Shown: in pieces, positions 1-9,346 of the stretch | Position numbering within the stretch: the first letter of the stretch is position 1 | How the letters are laid out: the number at the start of each line of letters is the position of its first letter | Source of the DNA: an archaeon | GTDB taxonomy: Archaea > Micrarchaeota > Micrarchaeia > Anstonellales > Bilamarchaeaceae | DNA length: 64,000 bases | Reading direction: 5' to 3' | Assembly: GCA_020053355.1 (NCBI GenBank) | Contig: JAGVNI010000016.1 | Span: forward strand, 54,190-118,189 | The notes under the pieces: generated by a model | Seen by the model: the letters and a program-made list of their open reading frames with translations, nothing else | What the model was told of the DNA's origin: nothing | The model's database searches: none | Made by a program: the position numbers and the translations under genes

Positions 1-2
1 AC

Positions 3-1514
3 CTCTCATCCCAGTACCACAAGGCTCGCATGTCCAACGACCCGAACGAGTGGAAACCGTTCATGGAGTCCGTGGTGAAATGGGCAAAGGAGGGCGGCCA
101 CTACAACTATGACAAGGAGAAGGTGCTCGGCGCAGTCCTCATGGAATATGGCGGAAAGACCCACGACTACGACAGCTTCTGGAAGCACAGCGCCGTGACT
201 GTGGAGGCGAAACGCAACGTCACCATGGTAGCCCCGTCCGTGTTCCGCATGTTCGGCGTCGAGGCGCCGGAATTGATGAAGGCAGCCTCTCCGTTCCGCA
301 ACCTCGGCCTTGCCAGCATGGACATGGTGTCCAAAGTCGGCATAAAATCAGCCGGAGCGGTCCTGGACACATCATACGGGATAGCGGCAGTCGGCGGTGC
401 CTACAGCATCCACTCGAACGAGCTGACCCGGAGGATACTCTCGGGCCAGGACGCGGACAAGCTTACAGCCAAGGAAGCCGCGGCCTACCGCGACTATGCA
501 GTCACGCACGGCGCCTTCATCCAGGCGCGCCAGTGGACTGTGGACAGGTCGCCGTTCGGCTACTCCACGTCGCACAGCACGCAGGGTGCTGATGCCGCGC
601 TGTTCTCGCACGGCCCTGGGCTTACCTTCAAGAAGAAGGACTACATCGGCGCGTACATGGACAAGTCCACGATGATGAACTTCAACGCCCTCTACGGCTT
701 CCCGATGGACGCTTCGCGGAAAGTCATGAGCTGGTTCGCGACGCCGATTAGCGCGGCCCAGAAGGAGATGTCCGGGCGTGCAGGCCGGTGGGACACCACG
801 GGCGACTCGTTCAGGACGCTCTACCACACCGAGCCCCGCGTGAGGTCTGCCATGCAGGCCCTCCTCAACCCGTTCTCGCTCAGCAGCGGGAAGCTTGCGG
901 AGAAGCTTAGCGGCTTCACCGGCAAGTCGCGCCACTCGCAGGTGGCGGGCGAAGAGGTCATGCTCGGCCTGTCAGCCGATACCATGGATACGATGCAGAC
1001 CCGCAAGGGTGTTGCCGTCGTAGGCAGGTACGGTGACGCCAACCCGCGCGAGAAGTTCTACGATGTCCGCAACGTCCAGCACCTCGACGCCCCGATGGCG
1101 AGCGAGCTGCAGAAAGACTCGGCGTTCAAGTACCAGCAGGACATCAACGACGCGGCCAACAACCTCACTGTCCGGCGCACCGTTTCGGCAGAGTCACTGG
1201 CCATAAAGAGGCTGCAGGAGATGATGAACTTCAGCAGCTTCCAGACGCCGCAGGGCAGGTTCATGACGCCTGTCCACTTCGCATTAATCGGGCTTGGCAT
1301 ACCTAACATGATATCCAAGCACGTGGCAGCAGCGAAGCACGGGCAGCAAACCAGCATCGGCGGCGACATGAGGCGCAGCGTGAAGGGCATGTCTGAAGGC
1401 ATGTCCCGGCTGATGAAGCCCGGCAACATGGTCTGGGAAGTCCGCTGCGCCCACTGCGGCGCGAGGGGGAACCGCCACCAGAAATGCGGCTCCTGCGGCA
1501 AGACCATGATTTGA
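3..1514 (+). CDS. Hypothetical protein with C-terminal zinc ribbon, 5'-partial
   Basis: The reading frame is open to the window edge (no in-frame stop before the ATG at 30, and no Shine-Dalgarno there), so this is probably the C-terminal part of a longer protein. The visible 503 residues are rich in Met, Ser and Gly and show no catalytic motif I recognise. The last 25 residues hold two CxxC pairs (CAHC and CGSC), a treble-clef-type zinc ribbon. A T-rich tract follows the stop at once. Function unknown; a structural or nucleic-acid-binding role is only a guess from the zinc ribbon. Confidence 0.75.
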   Translation, partial: LSSQYHKARMSNDPNEWKPFMESVVKWAKEGGHYNYDKEKVLGAVLMEYGGKTHDYDSFWKHSAVTVEAKRNVTMVAPSVFRMFGVEAPELMKAASPFRNLGLASMDMVSKVGIKSAGAVLDTSYGIAAVGGAYSIHSNELTRRILSGQDADKLTAKEAAAYRDYAVTHGAFIQARQWTVDRSPFGYSTSHSTQGADAALFSHGPGLTFKKKDYIGAYMDKSTMMNFNALYGFPMDASRKVMSWFATPISAAQKEMSGRAGRWDTTGDSFRTLYHTEPRVRSAMQALLNPFSLSSGKLAEKLSGFTGKSRHSQVAGEEVMLGLSADTMDTMQTRKGVAVVGRYGDANPREKFYDVRNVQHLDAPMASELQKDSAFKYQQDINDAANNLTVRRTVSAESLAIKRLQEMMNFSSFQTPQGRFMTPVHFALIGLGIPNMISKHVAAAKHGQQTSIGGDMRRSVKGMSEGMSRLMKPGNMVWEVRCAHCGARGNRHQKCGSCGKTMI

Positions 1515-1545
1515 TTTTTTTTTATTTTCTTCAATTTTTCTTTCC
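1515..1545 (+). terminator. T-rich terminator after the zinc-ribbon gene
   Basis: A run of nine T (1515-1523, preceded by the TGA stop) and further T-rich tracts lie directly behind the stop codon. This is the usual form of archaeal transcription termination. No hairpin is needed and none is obvious. Confidence 0.5.
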
Positions 1546-1759
1546 TCTTTCCTTTCATCAACCGCGCCATCAGCGGAGCGTGGCGGAGCAAGGCCCCCAG
1601 AGTCCCCCGTCGTCTATAAACAACTTTACGTTGCATGTCGTGGAAAACCTACGACTTTGAGCGTAAGCCCCTGCATTAAATTTAAAAACGTGCCGATGCT
1701 TTCCATTAACGATGAGACTCCTCAATCATAGGACTACCTCAATTAGGCGGGAGGAACGA

Positions 1760-2866
1760 ATGTCGGGGGAGATAGCGCGAGCGAAGCCGATGGTATCGCA
1801 GCGCCCCGAGCTTCTGCCCGGCTATACGCCTCATTTGTCATACAAGTCTCCGCTCCGGTGCTATGCATACAATAAAAGCGGGAAGCGCGGCTTGCGTGCG
1901 GACCAGGTCACCTGCGGGATGAACCGGAACACCCTGACCCAGAAAGCCCCGCACATTTCGTTTTCGTCGCCATTGGAGCATGCCGCCAACCCTATCCTCA
2001 GCGGCGAGATACGGAACCTGGCATTGAGGTGCTCGCGCTCCCATCATAGCCACCCCTCCCCAACCAATCCGATGCACGCAGGATATGGCCAGGGGTATAA
2101 CTCGCATCCGCATGCGCATGGGTACTGGATGGCCGCACAAAACCCGCATGGCGCGCATTTCCGCGCGATGGCCGATGTTTCGGCAAGCGCTTTCACCCGG
2201 CATGGTGTTTTCTCAGAGGACTGGACGCTTCCAAGGGATGCCCAACCCGCGCCTGCAGGCCAGATATCGTCGGCCTCCCCGGCGCATCCGCCACCCAAGC
2301 ATATTCCGGGCGGGAACCCGGATTGCCCGGGTTTAGCGGCTACTAACAATGGCGCATCAGCCAACCAATCCATATCCGAGCTTCCTAGCATCACCCCTCT
2401 ATATGCCGGGGCCGGGGACTCAAGCCTGCAAATCCAATCCCAAGCATCTGAATCTGCGCCAAATGCGCCTGCAGGCGGCAACCCAGGTCCCAACACCTCC
2501 TGCGCGGCCGATACCGCCGCCAGCACGCCAATCCGTTCATCCACAGCCAATCATATGGCGGGTGTCCGGACACCACACCATTTCATCCCTTCCATCCAAG
2601 GCGCAGTCCAAGGCATGGTCCAAGGCACTGCGAATCTGGCGGGACTGTTTGCGGGCCTTCTGCCTGCATCCGGCCAAACCCGTGCAAACCTGCAGGTGTC
2701 GCATACAACATCCACCCAATCGGTGGGCGCATATTCCGCAGAAACTCCAAAGGATGGGCAGAACCAATCGCCAAATGCGGCCAAATCCGCCGGGTGCAGT
2801 TCCACTCGGGCAAGAAAAGCGGCGCAGCTGATTGTGGCAAGGGCAGAAAACCCGCCCCCCGAATAA
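1760..2866 (+). CDS. Hypothetical Pro/Ser/His/Ala-rich protein
   Basis: 368 residues from an ATG at 1760 with GGGAGG five bases upstream; the frame can extend to an ATG at 1712. A TATA-like AT-rich box at 1677-1690 lies about 25 bases before 1712. The protein is low in complexity (Pro, Ser, Ala, His, Gln, Asn), with an HSHPHAHG-like patch and no signal peptide or membrane segment. It looks intrinsically disordered. Several antisense frames are also open here, so the coding assignment rests mainly on the start signals and codon choice. No family recognised. Confidence 0.5.
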   Translation: MSGEIARAKPMVSQRPELLPGYTPHLSYKSPLRCYAYNKSGKRGLRADQVTCGMNRNTLTQKAPHISFSSPLEHAANPILSGEIRNLALRCSRSHHSHPSPTNPMHAGYGQGYNSHPHAHGYWMAAQNPHGAHFRAMADVSASAFTRHGVFSEDWTLPRDAQPAPAGQISSASPAHPPPKHIPGGNPDCPGLAATNNGASANQSISELPSITPLYAGAGDSSLQIQSQASESAPNAPAGGNPGPNTSCAADTAASTPIRSSTANHMAGVRTPHHFIPSIQGAVQGMVQGTANLAGLFAGLLPASGQTRANLQVSHTTSTQSVGAYSAETPKDGQNQSPNAAKSAGCSSTRARKAAQLIVARAENPPPE

Positions 2867-2912
2867 AGGACAATGTTTAAATTCCCGAACGCGCCAATAA
2901 TAATCGGTGTCC

Positions 2913-5465
2913 ATGAGACCAGCAGTCTTCATACCGGCGCTTCTGGCATTGCTTTGCCTCTCATTTGTCATCTCCGGATGCCTTGCGAAACTAAACGGCG
3001 GCTCCTCGGCATTCGAGCACGAATACCGCGACAACCTCAGCCGGGTGGCGATATACAACTCCTCCATGGCCGAGTTCTGCAGGCCTGGAAGCTGCTGGTG
3101 CATGGTCTGCAAGAACGGCACCAACATATTCGGGCCCCTCAACAACCTGATTGGCGGCTACTGCTACTATGACAAGAACTGCACGCCCGCGATGATGGCG
3201 AGCTACAACAACCGCACGGCCAACCCGGACCTGACCGTCCGGCAGTTCATGATAGGGCAGGGGCCAACATTCGGCGATTTCGGCGCAGCCAACACGCAAT
3301 GCTCGGACCGCCTGAGCATGTCTGTGCAATGGCTTGTCGGCTCGAACGTATCCCCGTACATACGGCCTGATGCGGTCCGCACCATGTGCTTCCTGAGCAA
3401 GGACATAATCCCGGTCTACATCCTCTACAGCAACGGCTCCAACATCAACATCACCCGTTCGCGCGATATCGGCACGATTCTCGGCACCGAAGGCGACGAC
3501 GTCTTCATGGGCCGATTGTCCGACGGCCCTGTCGGCCCCGTCGTAGTAGTCACCGAGATGGATTTTGATCGGAGCAAGGCCGCGGAAGTAGCCAACCAGG
3601 TCCGCGCCATCGACCAGGGGTGCGGGAACGACCGGGCCAACAACAAGATATTCTGCTTCATCGCTGTCGCCCCGAAAATCAACGATTTCGAAGCCCTCGA
3701 CACCGTCATGAGGGAGCTTGGCGCAGATGCCGACAAGGTCGACCTGGTCGCATACGGCATCAACGGGAAATACCTCCACTCATGCGAAGGCGCGCGGGCG
3801 AGGCAGCAGGCGCTGAATTTCTCATCATACGCCCTATACAACTGGAGCAAGCCGACAATCATCCCATACGTCCTTTTCGACCCCGGGACTAACGACACGG
3901 ACAACTCGTGCACGTGGGGCGAGAACGACGTCGTCTCAGCCTACGGGGCGTTCTTCCCCTTCGGCGTCACGACATTGCAAAAGCGCGGCGTCGTGGGCAT
4001 AGCGCCATACTCATACAACACGTCCGGCGGCATAGGCGTCACGAACCCCCTGAACTGCTCGGACTGCGGCGTGGCGAGGACGGCATCCCGCCTGCGCGCC
4101 TGGTACGCGGGCTGCCAGGCTTATACCAACGTCACAAGGCCCTCAGGCAACGTCCCCTCAGGCTCGACGCAGATTCTCTTCGGCAACGAATCAGGCACTT
4201 CGTGCAACTCCAACACGAATTTCGATTTCATGCGCGGCTTCAGTTTCGCCGGCCGCGACATAATGCAGCAGCAGACCACGCAGCTCCGGGATGCGGCGCC
4301 GCTCCTTTTCACGTGCGACGCCTGCCTGCTCGCGAACTCGAGCCGTCCTATCAGCGACATATTCGCGAGCCTCCGCCCGTCGACCGGAGCGGCCCCGGAC
4401 CGTTACTGCACGAGCTATCCTGAAATCAACCAATGGGCTAGCGCCCGCAACCTGGACCCGATGCTGGTCCGGGCTTTCGTGCTTACTGAAAGCGATTTCA
4501 ACCCCTGCTCTGCCGCAAGGGTATGCAGGCAGGGCTATGACGACGGCCGGTGCTTCGAGCCTGGTCCCGGAAAGGACGAGTGCTATGACATGTCATACGA
4601 TGAGATGTACGACCCGGCGGGGAACTGCACATTCGACATCGCCCCGAATTCGGGCAGCGCACAGCCAGACTGGCGCTACTGTGCGGTCGGCATCATGCAG
4701 AGCCTCGAGCCGCCATACACGTTCTGGCCGGCATCAGTGAATCCTGATGGCGCAAACGGCCCGTATTTCGACGTCTTCGACCGCTCCGGTTTCCGCACCC
4801 TTGACCTGAACGGCGTCAAGGCGTGCAATCCCCGCTTCAACCCGTTCGTGGCAGCCGATTCAATATGCATCGGGACTGCCAAGCTGGAATCCGCCCTCCG
4901 TGCCGCACGGGGCTGGATAAACTCGCACCGCGGCCAGCTGAACTGGGGCTCGGGCGACATTGACAAGGACAGCCTTTTCGCGGCATATGTCGCCGGCAAC
5001 ATGTATTCCGGCTTCTGGGGCAGCAAGTCAAGGTCGGCGGACCACCCGAGGTGCTCCAGCGGCGTCTCAAATGGCGACTGCTGGGCTTACGGCTTCTCGC
5101 TCAGCTGGGCCGTGAATGACACATACTGCGCATCAGACGCGGGCCAGGACGACCCGCACTGCGAGGGCGGCCACCCGAAGAAGAACCCTCCGTACGAGTG
5201 CTACGGCTACTCGGACTTCATCCAGTACGTGCAGGAGTGCGAGGTGCCATTCCTTCCGCGCAGGGTTGACCCTGGCAAGGGCAAGGTGGAGGCATTCCTG
5301 TGGCTTAGCAACGGATGCCCGAACAACTTCTGCCCTGATGGCAAGAAGCTTTTCCAGCTCATGGAACGCTCACTGCCTGGAAGCGGCACCCCTTACATAC
5401 CGGACAATCCGACCTGCTCGACGACCTCGTCATCCGGCGGCGGCCTGAGCCTTGGCGGGGGGTAG
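2913..5465 (+). CDS. Cys-rich lipoprotein with lytic-transglycosylase-like (SLT) domain, copy 1
   Basis: 850 residues. The N-terminus is a lipoprotein signal (hydrophobic stretch, then ISGC). The N-terminal half looks like an alpha/beta, possibly TIM-barrel, domain (VVVVTEMDFD, CFIAVAPKI, VDLVAYGINGKY). The C-terminal half has features of a GH23/soluble-lytic-transglycosylase fold: an LVRAFVLTESDFNPCSA segment with the expected catalytic Glu, then AVGIMQ, then AAYVAGNMY in place of the usual AAYNAG. Cys-rich insertions suggest a disulfide-stabilised extracellular protein. The family cleaves peptidoglycan glycan strands; activity here is inferred. A TATA-like TTTAAA at 2876-2881 supports a near-leaderless ATG at 2913. 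A close paralogue follows. Confidence 0.85.
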   Translation: MRPAVFIPALLALLCLSFVISGCLAKLNGGSSAFEHEYRDNLSRVAIYNSSMAEFCRPGSCWCMVCKNGTNIFGPLNNLIGGYCYYDKNCTPAMMASYNNRTANPDLTVRQFMIGQGPTFGDFGAANTQCSDRLSMSVQWLVGSNVSPYIRPDAVRTMCFLSKDIIPVYILYSNGSNINITRSRDIGTILGTEGDDVFMGRLSDGPVGPVVVVTEMDFDRSKAAEVANQVRAIDQGCGNDRANNKIFCFIAVAPKINDFEALDTVMRELGADADKVDLVAYGINGKYLHSCEGARARQQALNFSSYALYNWSKPTIIPYVLFDPGTNDTDNSCTWGENDVVSAYGAFFPFGVTTLQKRGVVGIAPYSYNTSGGIGVTNPLNCSDCGVARTASRLRAWYAGCQAYTNVTRPSGNVPSGSTQILFGNESGTSCNSNTNFDFMRGFSFAGRDIMQQQTTQLRDAAPLLFTCDACLLANSSRPISDIFASLRPSTGAAPDRYCTSYPEINQWASARNLDPMLVRAFVLTESDFNPCSAARVCRQGYDDGRCFEPGPGKDECYDMSYDEMYDPAGNCTFDIAPNSGSAQPDWRYCAVGIMQSLEPPYTFWPASVNPDGANGPYFDVFDRSGFRTLDLNGVKACNPRFNPFVAADSICIGTAKLESALRAARGWINSHRGQLNWGSGDIDKDSLFAAYVAGNMYSGFWGSKSRSADHPRCSSGVSNGDCWAYGFSLSWAVNDTYCASDAGQDDPHCEGGHPKKNPPYECYGYSDFIQYVQECEVPFLPRRVDPGKGKVEAFLWLSNGCPNNFCPDGKKLFQLMERSLPGSGTPYIPDNPTCSTTSSSGGGLSLGGG

Positions 5466-5475
5466 GCTCATCCAA

Positions 5476-8088
5476 ATGCCTTCGGAAGCGGAAAGTTTGT
5501 TGAATAATAAATCCGTATCCCTCCCACTATTTCTCCTGGCATTGATATGCTTCGCTTTCGCCCTCTTCGGGTGCCTGTCGAAAACCGACATGGGTCCTTC
5601 GTTGTTCGAGCAGGAATACCGGGACAACCTGAACCGGGTGGCGATATACAACTCATCGATGAGTGGGTTATGCAGGCCTGGAAGCTGCTGGTGCATGGTC
5701 TGCAAGAACGGCACCAACATATTCGGTCCCCTCACCAACCTGATCGGCGGCTATTGCTACTATGACAAGAACTGCACGCCGGAGCAGATGGCAAGATATG
5801 CCAACTACAACAACTCCGGCGACCCAAGCCTTTCAGTCCGGGCATTCATGATTGGCCAAGGGCCCACTTTCGGCGATTTCGGCGCTGCCAATACCCAGTG
5901 CTCGGACCGCCTGAGCATGTCCGTGCAGTGGTTGGTTGGGACGAACGAATCGCCATACCTGCGTCCCGACGCAGTCCGTTCCATGTGCTTCCTCAGCAAG
6001 GACATAATCCCGGTCTACATCCTCTACAGCAACGGCACCAACATCAACATCACGCGCTCGCGGGAAATCGGCACGATTCTCGGCACTGAAGGCGATGACG
6101 TCTTCATGGGAAGGCTGTCCGACGGCCCGGTCGGGCCGGTCGTAGTAGTCACCGAGATGGATTTCGATAAAAGCAAGGCTGCGGAAATTGCCAACCAGGT
6201 CCGCGCAATCGACCAGGGGTGCAGGAATGATAGGGCTAACAATAAGATATTCTGCTTCATCGCAGTCGCCCCGAAGATAAACGATTTCGAGGCGCTTGAC
6301 GCAGTCATGCGGGAATTAAGCGCGGACCGCGACAAGGTCGACCTTGTCGCATACGGCATCAACGGCAAATACCTCCACTCATGCGACGGGGCGAGGGCGA
6401 GGCAGCAGGCCCTGAATTTCTCCTCATACGCCCTATACAACTGGAGCAAGCCGACAATCATCCCATACGTCCTTTTCGACCCAGGGACCAACGACACGGA
6501 CAATTCGTGCACGTGGGGCGAGAACGACGTCGTCTCAGCCTACGGGGCGTTCTTCCCCTTCGGAGTCACGACATTGCAGAAGCGCGGCGTAGTGGGCATC
6601 GCGCCGTATTCTTTCAACACCTCGGGCGGCATAGGAGTCACCAACCCACTTAACTGCTCAGATTGCGGCGTGGCGAGGACTCAATCGCGCCTGCGCGCAT
6701 GGTACGGCGGCTGCCAGGCGTACACGAACGTGACCCGGCCTTCGGGCAGCAATCCGTCCGGATCCACGCTGATACTTTTCGGAAACGAATCCGGGACCAC
6801 CTGCAACGTCAATACAAATTTTGATTACATGCGGGGCTTCAGTTTCGCCGGCCAGGATATCATGCAGCAGCAAGCCAATGGGCTTCGGGAGGCCGCGCCG
6901 CTCCTTTTCACATGCGACGCCTGCCTGCTCGCGAACGCAAGCCGCCCTGTCAGCGATATGTTCCCGAGCCTCCACCCCTCAACCGGCGTGCCGCCTGACC
7001 GCTACTGCACGAGCTATCCTGAAATCAACCAGTGGGCGAGCGCCCGCAACCTCGACCCGATGCTGGTGCGGGCATTCGTGCTTACTGAAAGCGATTTCAA
7101 CCCCTGCTCAGCCGCAAGGGTGTGCCGGCAGGGCTATGACGATGGCCGCTGCTTCGAACCTGGGCCCGGAAAGGACGAATGCTATGACAATGCATATGAT
7201 GAGATGTACGACCTCCCGACCGGCAACTGCACATTCGACATCGCCCCCAATTCAGGCAGCACCCAGCCGGATTGGCGCTACTGCGCCCTGGGGCTGATGC
7301 AGACTCGTGAACCCCCATTCACTTTCTGGCCTTCAACCATGCGTTCGGACGGAATGAACGGCCCTTACTTCGACGTATTCGACCGTTCGGGCTTCCACAC
7401 CCTGAATCTTAACGCTGCCAAAGGATGCAATCCCAATTTCAGTCCGTTTGCGCCTGCGGATTCGATATGCCTGGGCACGCTGACAATGGAAAACGATTTG
7501 AGGGCGGCCAGAGGCTGGATAAACTCGCACCGGGGCCAATTGAACTGGCCAGCCAGTGATATCGACAAGGATGCCCTTGCCATCGCATATGTCGCAGGCA
7601 ACATGTACGCAGGATTCTGGAACATGCCGGGAAGCGCGCGCGTCCCGTATGAAGGCCAGGAGCACCCGAGATGCTCGAGCGGCGTCTCAAACGGCGACTG
7701 CTGGGCTTATGGGTTCTCCCTTAGCTGGGCGGTGAACGAGACTTACTGCGCATCATCGGCGGGCCAGAGCGACCCCCACTGCGAGGGCGGCCACCCGAAA
7801 AAGAATCCGCCATTCGAATGCTATGGCTATACTGATTTCATCCAGTATGTGCAGGACTGCGAAGTGCCCTTCCTGCCCCGCAAGGCAGACCCCGGAAAGG
7901 CCAAGGTCGAAGCCTTCATATATCTCAGCAACGGCTGCGCGAACAACTTCTGCCCTGATGGCAAGAAGCTTTTCCAGCTCATGGAACGCTCACTGCCTGG
8001 AAGCGGCACCCCTTACATACCCGACCTTCCGACATGCTCGACGACCTCGACAACGGGCGGCGGCGGCCTGAGCCTTGGCGGTGGATAG
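5476..8088 (+). CDS. Cys-rich lipoprotein with lytic-transglycosylase-like (SLT) domain, copy 2
   Basis: 870 residues from ATG 5476; a TTG at 5452 would overlap the previous gene. It is a full-length paralogue of the upstream gene with the same plan: lipobox (ALFGC), N-terminal alpha/beta domain, Cys-rich SLT-like half with LTESDFNPCSA, a LGLMQ motif and AYVAGNMY, and a Gly/Ser-rich C-terminus ending LSLGGG. The 10-base gap suggests one transcript. DNA identity is patchy: 82-base stretches are identical (for example 7940-8021 against 5320-5401) while other parts differ at many third positions, which suggests gene conversion. Role inferred as an extracellular glycan-strand lyase or wall-binding protein. 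Confidence 0.85.
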   Translation: MPSEAESLLNNKSVSLPLFLLALICFAFALFGCLSKTDMGPSLFEQEYRDNLNRVAIYNSSMSGLCRPGSCWCMVCKNGTNIFGPLTNLIGGYCYYDKNCTPEQMARYANYNNSGDPSLSVRAFMIGQGPTFGDFGAANTQCSDRLSMSVQWLVGTNESPYLRPDAVRSMCFLSKDIIPVYILYSNGTNINITRSREIGTILGTEGDDVFMGRLSDGPVGPVVVVTEMDFDKSKAAEIANQVRAIDQGCRNDRANNKIFCFIAVAPKINDFEALDAVMRELSADRDKVDLVAYGINGKYLHSCDGARARQQALNFSSYALYNWSKPTIIPYVLFDPGTNDTDNSCTWGENDVVSAYGAFFPFGVTTLQKRGVVGIAPYSFNTSGGIGVTNPLNCSDCGVARTQSRLRAWYGGCQAYTNVTRPSGSNPSGSTLILFGNESGTTCNVNTNFDYMRGFSFAGQDIMQQQANGLREAAPLLFTCDACLLANASRPVSDMFPSLHPSTGVPPDRYCTSYPEINQWASARNLDPMLVRAFVLTESDFNPCSAARVCRQGYDDGRCFEPGPGKDECYDNAYDEMYDLPTGNCTFDIAPNSGSTQPDWRYCALGLMQTREPPFTFWPSTMRSDGMNGPYFDVFDRSGFHTLNLNAAKGCNPNFSPFAPADSICLGTLTMENDLRAARGWINSHRGQLNWPASDIDKDALAIAYVAGNMYAGFWNMPGSARVPYEGQEHPRCSSGVSNGDCWAYGFSLSWAVNETYCASSAGQSDPHCEGGHPKKNPPFECYGYTDFIQYVQDCEVPFLPRKADPGKAKVEAFIYLSNGCANNFCPDGKKLFQLMERSLPGSGTPYIPDLPTCSTTSTTGGGGLSLGGG

Positions 8089-8248
8089 CGGGTTTAGGGT
8101 TCCGGGTTTCCAGTTTCCTGCATCTAATGCGAGTTAATGGGGAAAAACGCGGGATTGCGAATCCGCCATTGTGTTACCTATGTCCGCGTCCAATTTGAAC
8201 ATTTGATATGGCTAAGGATGGCCTGAGAATTGGAAAGCATAAGAAAAA

Positions 8249-9346
8249 CTAAGACAGCCATTCCTTGCCCTTGATTTTCTTGTTGATGTACTCGCCGACG
8301 AACGTGAGCCGTTGTCCCTGCAGGGCATCCTGCTCTATCTTCTTCCTCGTTTTCAGGACCATCTTCAGTTCGCGCACCCAGTCCGCGTAGCGGTTTATCC
8401 AGGGGTACCCGAGCATTTCTTCCGCGCGCTTCACATCCACGTCCTTGGCCTTGATGGTGAGCTTGTCGAGGAAGTCGAATTCCTTGATGTCGCTCATCGT
8501 CACGCCGAGGAACTTGGATTCGGGGACCGCGAAATCCTTGCCCAGATACGCCAGGTTCATGCTGCCGGTCTTGATTGTCCAGTAGATGTACCATCCCCAG
8601 GCATCGCAGTCCATCAGGCAGTAAATCGGGAGCTTCTTGTCGGCAAGTTTCCGGAGCAGCCTCCGTGTTCCCCTAGTGGACTGGCCTTTCGGGGTGACAA
8701 GGAGGCAGTTCTCCTTCTTCCAGAACTTGTCCTCGTTCAGCCTCTGCCAGAGCGCGTCCTTCTCCACGACCAGCACATAATCGGCATCCAGCTCCTTGAT
8801 TTCCATGCCATTGTCCACGTCGGAAGGGATGCTCCAGCCGCTTCGGCCCTGCTTGGATAGGTCGATTAGCGTATCATCGCCCCCGAACTTGTCCATGATA
8901 GTCATCGGCCCGGCCACGAACCCTTTCCGGTCTGTCGTGAGGTTGAGGTCTTCCCGCTTAATCTTGAGGGCCACTTCCAGGTCCTCTATAAGTGCGTTTG
9001 ACTCGGATTGCTCCGTGAACAGGTCCTCGTCGATGTCTTCCCCGAGGGTGAATTTCAGCTGGTAGAAAAGGCCCCTAATCGACGTGTGCAGGTTTTCCTT
9101 GAGGAACTGCCTGCTTTTCGCGGCTATTGCGACGGTCTGCATGAACGTGCGCGCCTGAGCCACGCTCAGGAACTTCCTGGTTTCCTTCTTCTCCCCGGTC
9201 CTGAGGCACCCCATCCCCTCGTCGAAAATGGTGTTGCTTTTTGTGCGCAGGACGGTCTCGAACGTGGGCCCTTCCCCTCTCTGGACCTCGTTCACCATCT
9301 GTTTCCCCATCGCCTGAAGCTTTGAATTGGCAGCGTCGCTCATCAC
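8249..9346 (-). CDS. top6A: DNA topoisomerase VI subunit A
   Basis: 365 residues, normal for the Spo11/Top6A family. The type IIB enzyme relaxes and decatenates DNA by a double-strand break with covalent 5'-phosphotyrosine links. The winged-helix CAP domain holds the expected catalytic Tyr (about residue 95, in RGLFYQLK). The Toprim domain has the acidic metal ligands: Glu in VVEKDA (about 195) and DCD (about 246-248) before AWGWYI, where DGDPYG is more usual. The start overlaps the end of top6B by four bases (ATGATG context; 9346 or 9343 could be used), so the two subunits are translationally coupled. Confidence 0.97.
   Translation of the reverse strand: MMSDAANSKLQAMGKQMVNEVQRGEGPTFETVLRTKSNTIFDEGMGCLRTGEKKETRKFLSVAQARTFMQTVAIAAKSRQFLKENLHTSIRGLFYQLKFTLGEDIDEDLFTEQSESNALIEDLEVALKIKREDLNLTTDRKGFVAGPMTIMDKFGGDDTLIDLSKQGRSGWSIPSDVDNGMEIKELDADYVLVVEKDALWQRLNEDKFWKKENCLLVTPKGQSTRGTRRLLRKLADKKLPIYCLMDCDAWGWYIYWTIKTGSMNLAYLGKDFAVPESKFLGVTMSDIKEFDFLDKLTIKAKDVDVKRAEEMLGYPWINRYADWVRELKMVLKTRKKIEQDALQGQRLTFVGEYINKKIKGKEWLS

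Noticed and set aside
2537..3145. 202-codon minus-strand frame across 1760-2866 and 2913-5465
   Set aside because: Overlaps the lipoprotein gene, whose motifs are clear, and lacks promoter or ribosome-binding signals.
8312..8860. 182-codon plus-strand frame opposite top6A
   Set aside because: Fully antisense to a gene with strong family motifs; no start signals and no recognisable domain.
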